Shown piece after piece: positions 49,501 through 60,755 of a stretch of 64,000 bases of DNA. This stretch comes from Molothrus aeneus (Eukaryota; Chordata; Aves; Passeriformes; Icteridae), in assembly GCF_037042795.1 (NCBI RefSeq), contig NW_027099221.1:248001-312000 (forward strand), read 5' to 3'. Position 1 is the first letter of the stretch; every line of letters starts with the position of its first letter. Position numbers and translations under genes: made by a program. The notes beneath the pieces are model-generated. The model did not search any database, was not told where the DNA came from, and saw only the letters and a list, made by a program, of their open reading frames with translations.

Positions 49501-49980
49501 GAGCGGCAAGACACGCCGAAGACGCAGATACGCAGCTCTCCGAAGCTAAGTGCCGGTCCCGGGCTTCTTTCGGCACAAACCGCTCTCAGGAGCTCCCTGC
49601 GCTCGCCACAATGCTCTGTGTGCGAAGAAGCCGCTTCTTCGCCTCCGGGAGAATCGGCGAGCGGCAGCTTCCCAAAGGCGAAGATGCAAGCTGCAGCACG
49701 CAGGCACAGTGTGGGCAGCCTTCAGACTTAGAGAAAACAGTACTTTACCACTCTCCTGCCTTTTCCATTGTTATTCTATTGGAAAAGAACGAGTTTTGGA
49801 CAACTACCTTTCATTCTTGCCAAACTCTTTGCAGACCCCCGTGCAAGCTTTAGAACAAGATTTTGGATGTTTTCTTTCCTGGCAGAGTTTCTCCTTGCAA
49901 GATATGGTGGAAAAGCTTTTTGCTGAGTGTAGAGCGGCAAGACACGCCGAAGACGCAGATACGCAGCTCTCCGAAGCTAA
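46533..49980 (+). repeat. 10-unit higher-order block C, copy 2 (units 108 to 115)
   Basis: Eight units repeat copy 1 at exactly 4310 bp, including the rare unit that combines AGAAGAAGA, ATATGCTGG and AAAGATTTTTG (about 47698-47765). The CCATTG variant in the NcoI site occurs at about 47180 and again at about 49769, six units apart, each time in a unit preceded by CACGCCGAAG. A shorter 6-unit event is therefore superimposed. The 10-unit match fades after 49980. Confidence 0.85.
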
Positions 49981-52900
49981 GTGCCGGTCCCGGGCTTCTT
50001 TCGGCACAAACCGCTCTCAGGAGCTCCCTGCGCTCGCCACAATGCTCTGTGTGCGAAGAAGCCGCTTCTTCGCCTCCGGGAGAATCGGCGAGCGGCAGCT
50101 TCCCAAAGGCGAAGATGCAAGCTGCAGCACACAGGCACAGTGTGGGCAGCCTTCAGACTTAGAGAAAACAGTACTTTACCACTCTCCTGCCTTTTCCATG
50201 GTTATTCTATTGGAAAAGAACGAGTTTTGGACAACTACCTTTCATTCTTGCCAAACTCTTTGCAGACCCCCGTGCAAGCTTTAGAACAAGATTTTGGATG
50301 TTTTCTTTCCTGGCAGAGTTTCTCCTTGCAAGATATGGTGGAAAAGCTTTTTGCTGAGTGTAGAGCGGCAAGACACGCAGAAGACGCAGATACGCAGCTC
50401 TCCGAAGCTAAGTTCCGGTCCCGGGCTTCTTTCGGCACAAACCGCTCTCAGGAGCTCCCTGCGCTCGCCACAATGCTCTGTGTGCGAAGAAGCCGCTTCT
50501 TCGCCTCCGGGAGAATCGGCGAGCGGCAGCTTCCCAAAGGCGAAGATGCAAGCTGCAGCACGCAGGCACAGTGTGGGCAGCCTTCAGACTTAGAGAAAAC
50601 AGTACTTTACCACTCTCCTGCCTTTTCCATGGTTATTCTATTGGAAAAGAACGAGTTTTGGACAACTACCTTTCATTCTTGCCAAATGCTTTGCAGACCC
50701 CCGTGCAAGCTTTAGAACAAGATTTTGGATGTTTTCTTTCCTGGCAGAGTTTCTCCTTGCAAGATATGGTGGAAAAGCTTTTTGCTGAGTGTAGAGCGGC
50801 AAGACACGCAGAAGACGCAGATACGCAGCTCTCCGAAGCTAAGTGCCGGTCCCGGGCTTCTTTCGGCACAAACCGCTCTCAGGAGCTCCCTGCGCTCGCC
50901 ACAATGCTCTGGGTGCGAAGAAGCCGCTTCTTCGCCTCCGGGAGAATCGGCGAGCGGCAGCTTCCCAAAGGCGAAGATGCAAGCTGCAGCACGCAGGCAC
51001 AGTGTGGGCAGCCTTCAGACTTAGAGAAAACAGTACTTTACCACTCTCCTGCCTTTTCCATGGTTATTCTATTGGAAAAGAACGAGTTTTGGACAACTAC
51101 CTTTCATTCTTGCCAAACTCTTTGCAGACCCCCGTGCAAGCTTTAGAACAAGATTTTGGATGTTTTCTTTCCTGGCAGAGTTTCTCCTTGCAAGATATGG
51201 TGGAAAAGCTTTTTGCTGAGTGTAGAGCGGCAAGACACGCCGAAGACGCAGATACGCAGCTCTCCGAAGCTAAGTGCCGGTCCCGGGCTTCTTTCGGCAC
51301 AAACCGCTCTCAGGAGCTCCCTGCGCTCGCCACAATGCTCTGTGTGCGAAGAAGCCGCTTCTTCGCCTCCGGGAGAATCGGCGAGCGGCAGCTTCCCAAA
51401 GGCGAAGATGCAAGCTGCAGCACACAGGCACAGTGTGGGCAGCCTTCAGACTTAGAGAAAACAGTACTTTACCACTCTCCTGCCTTTTCCATGGTTATTC
51501 TATTGGAAAAGAACGAGTTTTGGACAACTACCTTTCATTCTTGCCAAACTCTTTGCAGACCCCCGTGCAAGCTTTAGAAGAAGATTTTGGATGTTTTCTT
51601 TCCTGGCAGAGTTTCTCCTTGCAAGATATGGTGGAAAAGCTTTTTGCTGAGTGTAGAGCGGCAAGACACGCAGAAGACGCAGATACGCAGCTCTCCGAAG
51701 CTAAGTGCCGGTCCCGGGCTTCTTTCGGCACAAACCGCTCTCAGGAGCTCCCTGCGCTCGCCACAATGCTCTGTGTGCGAAGAAGCCGCTTCTTCGCCTC
51801 CGGGAGAATCGGCGAGCGGCAGCTTCCCAAAGGCGAAGATGCAAGCTGCAGCACGCAGGCACAGTGTGGGCAGCCTTCAGACTTAGAGAAAACAGTACTT
51901 TACCACTCTCCTGCCTTTTCCATGGTTATTCTATTGGAAAAGAACGAGTTTTGGACAACTACCTTTCATTCTTGCCAAACTCTTTGCAGACCCCCGTGCA
52001 AGCTTTAGAACAAGATTTTGGATGTTTTCTTTCCTGGCAGAGTTTCTCCTTGCAAGATATGGTGGAAAAGCTTTTTGCTGAGTGTAGAGCGGCAAGACAC
52101 GCAGAAGACGCAGATACGCAGCTCTCCGAAGCTAAGTGCCGGTCCCGGGCTTCTTTCGGCACAAACCGCTCTCAGGAGCTCCCTGCGCTCGCCACAATGC
52201 TCTGTGTGCGAAGAAGCCGCTTCTTCGCCTCCGGGAGAATCGGCGAGCGGCAGCTTCCCAAAGGCGAAGATGCAAGCTGCAGCACACAGGCACAGTGTGG
52301 GCAGCCTTCAGACTTAGAGAAAACAGTACTTTACCACTCTCCTGCCTTTTCCATGGTTATTCTATTGGAAAAGAACGAGTTTTGGACAACTACCTTTCAT
52401 TCTTGCCAAACTCTTTGCAGACCCCCGTGCAAGCTTTAGAACAAGATTTTGGATGTTTTCTTTCCTGGCAGAGTTTCTCCTTGCAAGATATGGTGGAAAA
52501 GCTTTTTGCTGAGTGTAGAGCGGCAAGACACGCAGAAGACGCAGATACGCAGCTCTCCGAAGCTAAGTGCCGGTCCCGGGCTTCTTTCGGCTTAAACCGC
52601 TCTCAGGAGTTCCCTGCGCTCGCCACAATGCTCTGTGTGCGAAGAAGCCGCTTCTTCGCCTCCGGGAGAATCGGCGAGCGGCAGCTTCCCAAAGGCGAAG
52701 ATGCAAGCTGCAGCACACAGGCACAGTGTGGGCAGCATTCAGACTTAGAGAAAACAGTACTTTACCACTCTCCTGCCTTTTCCATGGTTATTCTATTGGA
52801 AAAGAACGAGTTTTGGACAACTACCTTTCATTCTTGCCAAACTCTTTGCAGACCCCCGTGCAAGCTTTAGAACAAGATTTTGGATGTTTTCTTTCCTGGC

Positions 52901-53428
52901 AGAGTTTCTCCTTGCAAGATATGGTGGAAAAGCTTTTTGCTGAGTGTAGAGCGGCAAGACACGCAGAAGACGCAGATACGCAGCTCTCCGAAGCTAAGTG
53001 CCGGTCCCGGGCTTCTTTCGGCACAAACCGCTCTCAGGAGCTCCCTGCGCTCGCCACAATGCTCTGTGTGCGAAGAAGCCGCTTCTTCGCCTCCGGGAGA
53101 ATCGGCGAGCGGCAGCTTCCCAAAGGCGAAGATGCAAGCTGCAGCACGCAGGCACAGTGTGGGCAGCCTTCAGACTTAGAGAAAACAGTACTTTACCACT
53201 CTCCTGCCTTTTCCATGGTTATTCTATTGGAAAAGAATGAGTTTTGGACAACTACCTTTCATTCTTGCCAAACTCTTTGCAGACCCCCGTGCAAGCTTTA
53301 GAACAAGATTTTGGATGTTTTCTTTCCTGGCAGAGTTTCTCCTTGCAAGATATGGTGGAAAAGCTTTTTGCTGAGTGTAGAGCGGCAAGACACGCAGAAG
53401 ACGCAGATACGCAGCTCTCCGAAGCTAA
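49981..53428 (+). repeat. Mixed units 116 to 123
   Basis: Contains AAGTTCCGG (about 50411), AAATGCTTT (about 50684), the first CTCTGGGTG unit (about 50907), CACGCCGAAG plus AGAAGAAGA (about 51238-51580), the last GGCTTAAAC unit (about 52589) and an AAGAATGAG unit (about 53235). I see no clean higher-order period. Confidence 0.65.
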
Positions 53429-55583
53429 GTGCCGGTCCCGGGCTTCTTTCGGCACAAACCGCTCTCAGGAGCTCCCTGCGCTCGCCACAATGCTCTGTGT
53501 GCGAAGAAGCCGCTTCTTCGCCTCCGGGAGAATCGGCGAGCGGCAGCTTCCCAAAGGCGAAGATGCAAGCTGCAGCACACAGGCACAGTGTGGGCAGCCT
53601 TCAGACTTAGAGAAAACAGTACTTTACCACTCTCCTGCCTTTTCCATGGTTATTCTATTGGAAAAGAACGAGTTTTGGACAACTACCTTTCATTCTTGCC
53701 AAACTCTTTGCAGACCCCCGTGCAAGCTTTAGAACAAGATTTTGGATGTTTTCTTTCCTGGCAGAGTTTCTCCTTGCAAGATATGGTGGAAAAGCTTTTT
53801 GCTGAGTGTAGAGCGGCAAGACACGCAGAAGACGCAGATACGCAGCTCTCCGAAGCTAAGTGCCGGTCCCGGGCTTCTTTCGGCACAAACCGCTCTCAGG
53901 AGCTCCCTGCGCTCGCCACAATGCTCTGTGTGCGAAGAAGCCGCTTCTTCGCCTCCGGGAGAATCGGCGAGCGGCAGCTTCCCAAAGGCGAAGATGCAAG
54001 CTGCAGCACACAGGCACAGTGTGGGCAGCCTTCAGACTTAGAGAAAACAGTACTTTACCACTCTCCTGCCTTTTCCATGGTTATTCTATTGGAAAAGAAC
54101 GAGTTTTGGACAACTACCTTTCATTCTTGCCAAACTCTTTGCAGACCCCCGTGCAAGCTTTAGAACAAGATTTTGGATGCTTTCTTTCCTGGCAGAGTTT
54201 CTCCTTGCAAGATATGGTGGAAAAGCTTTTTGCTGAGTGTAGAGCGGCAAGACACGCAGAAGACGCAGATACGCAGCTCTCCGAAGCTAAGTGCCGGTCC
54301 CGGGCTTCTTTCGGCACAAACCGCTCTCAGGAGCTCCCTGCGCTCGCCACAATGCTCTGTGTGCGAAGAAGCCGCTTCTTCGCCTCCGGGAGAATCGGCA
54401 AGCGGCAGCTTCCCAAAGGCGAAGATGCAAGCTGCAGCACACAGGCACAGTGTGGGCAGCATTCAGACTTAGAGAAAACAGTACTTTACCACTCTCCTGC
54501 CTTTTCCATGGTTATTCTATTGGAAAAGAACGAGTTTTGGACAACTACCTTTCATTCTTGCCAAACTCTTTGCAGACCCCCGTGCAAGCTTTAGAACAAG
54601 ATTTTGGATGTTTTCTTTCCTGGCAGAGTTTCTCCTTGCAAGATATGGTGGAAAAGCTTTTTGCTGAGTGTAGAGCGGCAAGACACGCAGAAGACGCAGA
54701 TACGCAGCTCTCCGAAGCTAAGTGCCGGTCCCGGGCTTCTTTCGGCACAAACCGCTCTCAGGAGCTCCCTGCGCTCGCCACAATGCTCTGTGTGCGAAGA
54801 AGCCGCTTCTTCGCCTCCGGGAGAATCGGCGAGCGGCAGCTTCCCAAAGGCGAAGATGCAAGCTGCAGCACACAGGCACAGTGTGGGCAGCATTCAGACT
54901 TAGAGAAAACAGTACTTTACCACTCTCCTGCCTTTTCCATGGTTATTCTATTGGAAAAGAACGAGTTTTGGACAACTACCTTTCATTCTTGCCAAACTCT
55001 TTGCAGACCCCCGTGCAAGCTTTAGAAGAAGATTTTGGATGTTTTCTTTCCTGGCAGAGTTTCTCCTTGCAAGATATGGTGGAAAAGCTTTTTGCTGAGT
55101 GTAGAGCGGCAAGACACGCAGAAGACGCAGATACGCAGCTCTCCGAAGCTAAGTGCCGGTCCCGGGCTTCTTTCGGCACAAACCGCTCTCAGGAGCTCCC
55201 TGCGCTCGCCACAATGCTCTGGGTGCGAAGAAGCCGCTTCTTCGCCTCCGGGAGAATCGGCGAGCGGCAGCTTCCCAAAGGCGAAGATGCAAGCTGCAGC
55301 ACACAGGCACAGTGTGGGCAGCATTCAGACTTAGAGAAAACAGTACTTTACCACTCTCCTGCCTTTTCCATGGTTATTCTATTGGAAAAGAACGAGTTTT
55401 GGACAACTACCTTTCATTCTTGCCAAACTCTTTGCAGACCCCCGTGCAAGCTTTAGAACAAGATTTTGGATGTTTTCTTTCCTGGCAGAGTTTCTCCTTG
55501 CAAGATATGGTGGAAAAGCTTTTTGCTGAGTGTAGAGCGGCAAGACAGGCAGAAGACGCAGATACGCAGCTCTCCGAAGCTAA
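53429..55583 (+). repeat. 5-unit higher-order block D, copy 1 (units 124 to 128)
   Basis: Two ACACAG units are followed by a unit with linked GGATGCTTTC (about 54176) and CGGCAAGCG (about 54397) plus GGCAGCATTC. Next is a GGCAGCATTC unit with AGAAGAAGA (about 55025), then a GGCAGCATTC unit that here also has CTCTGGGTG (about 55219). Confidence 0.8.
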
Positions 55584-57738
55584 GTGCCGGTCCCGGGCTT
55601 CTTTCGGCACAAACCGCTCTCAGGAGCTCCCTGCGCTCGCCACAATGCTCTGTGTGCGAAGAAGCCGCTTCTTCGCCTCCGGGAGAATCGGCGAGCGGCA
55701 GCTTCCCAAAGGCGAAGATGCAAGCTGCAGCACACAGGCACAGTGTGGGCAGCCTTCAGACTTAGAGAAAACAGTACTTTACCACTCTCCTGCCTTTTCC
55801 ATGGTTATTCTATTGGAAAAGAACGAGTTTTGGACAACTACCTTTCATTCTTGCCAAACTCTTTGCAGACCCCCGTGCAAGCTTTAGAACAAGATTTTGG
55901 ATGTTTTCTTTCCTGGCAGAGTTTCTCCTTGCAAGATATGGTGGAAAAGCTTTTTGCTGAGTGTAGAGCGGCAAGACACGCAGAAGACGCAGATACGCAG
56001 CTCTCCGAAGCTAAGTGCCGGTCCCGGGCTTCTTTCGGCACAAACCGCTCTCAGGAGCTCCCTGCGCTCGCCACAATGCTCTGTGTGCGAAGAAGCCGCT
56101 TCTTCGCCTCCGGGAGAATCGGCGAGCGGCAGCTTCCCAAAGGCGAAGATGCAAGCTGCAGCACACAGGCACAGTGTGGGCAGCCTTCAGACTTAGAGAA
56201 AACAGTACTTTACCACTCTCCTGCCTTTTCCATGGTTATTCTATTGGAAAAGAACGAGTTTTGGACAACTACCTTTCATTCTTGCCAAACTCTTTGCAGA
56301 CCCCCGTGCAAGCTTTAGAACAAGATTTTGGATGCTTTCTTTCCTGGCAGAGTTTCTCCTTGCAAGATATGGTGGAAAAGCTTTTTGCTGAGTGTAGAGC
56401 GGCAAGACACGCAGAAGACGCAGATACGCAGCTCTCCGAAGCTAAGTGCCGGTCCCGGGCTTCTTTCGGCACAAACCGCTCTCAGGAGCTCCCTGCGCTC
56501 GCCACAATGCTCTGTGTGCGAAGAAGCCGCTTCTTCGCCTCCGGGAGAATCGGCAAGCGGCAGCTTCCCAAAGGCGAAGATGCAAGCTGCAGCACACAGG
56601 CACAGTGTGGGCAGCATTCAGACTTAGAGAAAACAGTACTTTACCACTCTCCTGCCTTTTCCATGGTTATTCTATTGGAAAAGAACGAGTTTTGGACAAC
56701 TACCTTTCATTCTTGCCAAACTCTTTGCAGACCCCCGTGCAAGCTTTAGAACAAGATTTTGGATGTTTTCTTTCCTGGCAGAGTTTCTCCTTGCAAGATA
56801 TGGTGGAAAAGCTTTTTGCTGAGTGTAGAGCGGCAAGACACGCAGAAGACGCAGATACGCAGCTCTCCGAAGCTAAGTGCCGGTCCCGGGCTTCTTTCGG
56901 CACAAACCGCTCTCAGGAGCTCCCTGCGCTCGCCACAATGCTCTGTGTGCGAAGAAGCCGCTTCTTCGCCTCCGGGAGAATCGGCGAGCGGCAGCTTCCC
57001 AAAGGCGAAGATGCAAGCTGCAGCACACAGGCACAGTGTGGGCAGCATTCAGACTTAGAGAAAACAGTACTTTACCACTCTCCTGCCTTTTCCATGGTTA
57101 TTCTATTGGAAAAGAACGAGTTTTGGACAACTACCTTTCATTCTTGCCAAACTCTTTGCAGACCCCCGTGCAAGCTTTAGAAGAAGATTTTGGATGTTTT
57201 CTTTCCTGGCAGAGTTTCTCCTTGCAAGATATGGTGGAAAAGCTTTTTGCTGAGTGTAGAGCGGCAAGACACGCAGAAGACGCAGATACGCAGCTCTCCG
57301 AAGCTAAGTGCCGGTCCCGGGCTTCTTTCGGCACAAACCGCTCTCAGGAGCTCCCTGCGCTCGCCACAATGCTCTGTGTGCGAAGAAGCCGCTTCTTCGC
57401 CTCCGGGAGAATCGGCGAGCGGCAGCTTCCCAAAGGCGAAGATGCAAGCTGCAGCACACAGGCACAGTGTGGGCAGCATTCAGACTTAGAGAAAACAGTA
57501 CTTTACCACTCTCCTGCCTTTTCCATGGTTATTCTATTGGAAAAGAACGAGTTTTGGACAACTACCTTTCATTCTTGCCAAACGCTTTGCAGACCCCCGT
57601 GCAAGCTTTAGAACAAGATTTTGGATGTTTTCTTTCCTGGCAGAGTTTCTCCTTGCAAGATATGGTGGAAAAGCTTTTTGCTGAGTGTAGAGCGGCAAGA
57701 CACGCAGAAGACGCAGATACGCAGCTCTCCGAAGCTAA
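55584..57738 (+). repeat. 5-unit higher-order block D, copy 2 (units 129 to 133)
   Basis: Repeats block D copy 1 at +2155 bp, with GGATGCTTTC (about 56331) and CGGCAAGCG (about 56552) again linked and AGAAGAAGA at about 57180. The fifth unit differs: it has AAACGCTTT (about 57580) and lacks CTCTGGGTG, which appears one unit later. Confidence 0.8.
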
Positions 57739-60700
57739 GTGCCGGTCCCGGGCTTCTTTCGGCACAAACCGCTCTCAGGAGCTCCCTGCGCTCGCCACAA
57801 TGCTCTGGGTGCGAAGAAGCCGCTTCTTCGCCTCCGGGAGAATCGGCGAGCGGCAGCTTCCCAAAGGCGAAGATGCAAGCTGCAGCACGCAGGCACAGTG
57901 TGGGCAGCCTTCAGACTTAGAGAAAACAGTACTTTACCACTCTCCTGCCTTTTCCATGGTTATTCTATTGGAAAAGAACGAGTTTTGGACAACTACCTTT
58001 CATTCTTGCCAAACTCTTTGCAGACCCCCGTGCAAGCTTTAGAACAAGATTTTGGATGTTTTCTTTCCTGGCAGAGTTTCTCCTTGCAAGATATGGTGGA
58101 AAAGCTTTTTGCTGAGTGTAGAGCGGCAAGACACGCCGAAGACGCAGATACGCAGCTCTCCGAAGCTAAGTGCCGGTCCCGGGCTTCTTTCGGCACAAAC
58201 CGCTCTCAGGAGCTCCCTGCGCTCGCCACAATGCTCTGTGTGCGAAGAAGCCGCTTCTTCGCCTGCGGGAGAATCGGCGAGCGGCAGCTTCCCAAAGGCG
58301 AAGATGCAAGCTGCAGCACACAGGCACAGTGTGGGCAGCCTTCAGACTTAGAGAAAACAGTACTTTACCACTCTCCTGCCTTTTCCATGGTTATTCTATT
58401 GGAAAAGAACGAGTTTTGGACAACTACCTTTCATTCTTGCCAAACGCTTTGCAGACCCCTGTGCAAGCTTTAGAACAAGATTTTGGATGTTTTCTTTCCT
58501 GGCAGAGTTTCTCCTTGCAAGATATGGTGGAAAAGCTTTTTGCTGAGTGTAGAGCGGCAAGACACGCAGAAGACGCAGATACGCAGCTCTCCGAAGCTAA
58601 GTGCCGGTCCCGGGCTTCTTTCGGCACAAACCGCTCTCAGGAGCTCCCTGCGCTCGCCACAATGCTCTGTGTGCGAAGAAGCCGCTTCTTCGCCTCTGGG
58701 AGAATCGGCGAGCGGCAGCGTCCCAAAGGCGAAGATGCAAGCTGCAGCACGCAGGCACAGTGTGGGCAGCCTTCAGACTTAGAGAAAACAGTACTTTACC
58801 ACTCTCCTGCCTTTTCCATGGTTATTCTATTGGAAAAGAACGAGTTTTGGACAACTACCTTTCATTCTTGCCAAACTCTTTGCAGACCCCCGTGCAAGCT
58901 TTAGAACAAGATTTTGGATGTTTTCTTTCCTGGCAGAGTTTCTCCTTGCAAGATATGGTGGAAAAGCTTTTTGCTGAGTGTAGAGCGGCAAGACACGCAG
59001 AAGACGCAGATACGCAGCTCTCCGAAGCTAAGTGCCGGTCCCGGGCTTCTTTCGGCACAAACCGCTCTCAGGAGCTCCCTGCGCTCGCCACAATGCTCTG
59101 GGTGCGAAGAAGCCGCTTCTTCGCCTCCGGGAGAATCGGCGAGCGGCAGCTTCCCAAAGGCGAAGATGCAAGCTGCAGCACACAGGCACAGTGTGGGCAG
59201 CATTCAGACTTAGAGAAAACAGTACTTTACCACTCTCCTGCCTTTTCCATGGTTATTCTATTGGAAAAGAACGAGTTTTGGACAACTACCTTTCATTCTT
59301 GCCAAACTCTTTGCAGACCCCCGTGCAAGCTTTAGAACAAGATTTTGGATGTTTTCTTTCCTGGCAGAGTTTCTCCTTGCAAGATATGGTGGAAAAGCTT
59401 TTTGCTGAGTGTAGAGCGGCAAGACACGCAGAAGACGCAGATACGCAGCTCTCCGAAGCTAAGTGCCGGTCCCGGGCTTCTTTCGGCACAAACCGCTCTC
59501 AGGAGCTCCCTGCGCTCGCCACAATGCTCTGTGTGCGAAGAAGCCGCTTCTTCGCCTCCGGGAGAATCGGCGAGCGGCAGCTTCCCAAAGGCGAAGATGC
59601 AAGCTGCAGCACGCAGGCACAGTGTGGGCAGCCTTCAGACTTAGAGAAAACAGTACTTTACCACTCTCCTGCCTTTTCCATGGTTATTCTATTGGAAAAG
59701 AACGAGTTTTGGACAACTACCTTTCATTCTTGCCAAACTCTTTGCAGACCCCCGTGCAAGCTTTAGAACAAGATTTTGGATGTTTTCTTTCCTGGCAGAG
59801 TTTCTCCTTGCAAGATATGGTGGAAAAGCTTTTTGCTGAGTGTAGAGCGGCAAGACACGCAGAAGACGCAGATACGCAGCTCTCCGAAGCTAAGTGCCGG
59901 TCCCGGGCTTCTTTCGGCACAAACCGCTCTCAGGAGCTCCCTGCGCTCGCCACAATGCTCTGTGTGCGAAGAAGCCGCTTCTTCGCCTCCGGGAGAATCG
60001 GCGAGCGGCAGCTTCCCAAAGGCGAAGATGCAAGCTGCAGCACGCAGGCACAGTGTGGGCAGCCTTCAGACTTAGAGAAAACAGTACTTTACCACTCTCC
60101 TGCCTTTTCCATGGTTATTCTATTGGAAAAGAACGAGTTTTGGACAACTACCTTTCATTCTTGCCAAACTCTTTGCAGACCCCCGTGCAAGCTTTAGAAC
60201 AAGATTTTGGATGTTTTCTTTCCTGGCAGAGTTTCTCCTTGCAAGATATGGTGGAAAAGCTTTTTGCTGAGTGTAGAGCGGCAAGACACGCAGAAGACGC
60301 AGATACGCAGCTCTCCGAAGCTAAGTGCCGGTCCCGGGCTTCTTTCGGCACAAACCGCTCTCAGGAGCTCCCTGCGCTCGCCACAATGCTCTGGGTGCGA
60401 AGAAGCCGCTTCTTCGCCTCCGGGAGAATCGGCGAGCGGCAGCTTCCCAAAGGCGAAGATGCAAGCTGCAGCACACAGGCACAGTGTGGGCAGCATTCAG
60501 ACTTAGAGAAAACAGTACTTTACCACTCTCCTGCCTTTTCCATGGTTATTCTATTGGAAAAGAACGAGTTTTGGACAACTACCTTTCATTCTTGCCAAAC
60601 TCTTTGCAGACCCCCGTGCAAGCTTTAGAACAAGATTTTGGATGTTTTCTTTCCTGGCAGAGTTTCTCCTTGCAAGATATGGTGGAAAAGCTTTTTGCTG

Positions 60701-60755
60701 AGTGTAGAGCGGCAAGACACGCAGAAGACGCAGATACGCAGCTCTCCGAAGCTAA
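57739..60755 (+). repeat. 3-unit period, part 1 (units 134 to 140)
   Basis: CTCTGGGTG units occur at about 57805, 59097 and 60390, spaced 1293 bp (three units). The units between are less uniform: one has CACGCCGAAG with CCTGCGGG and AAACGCTTT (about 58133-58445), another has CCTCTGGG and GGCAGCGTCC (about 58695-58720). CCTGCGGG is otherwise a left-half marker. Confidence 0.75.
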
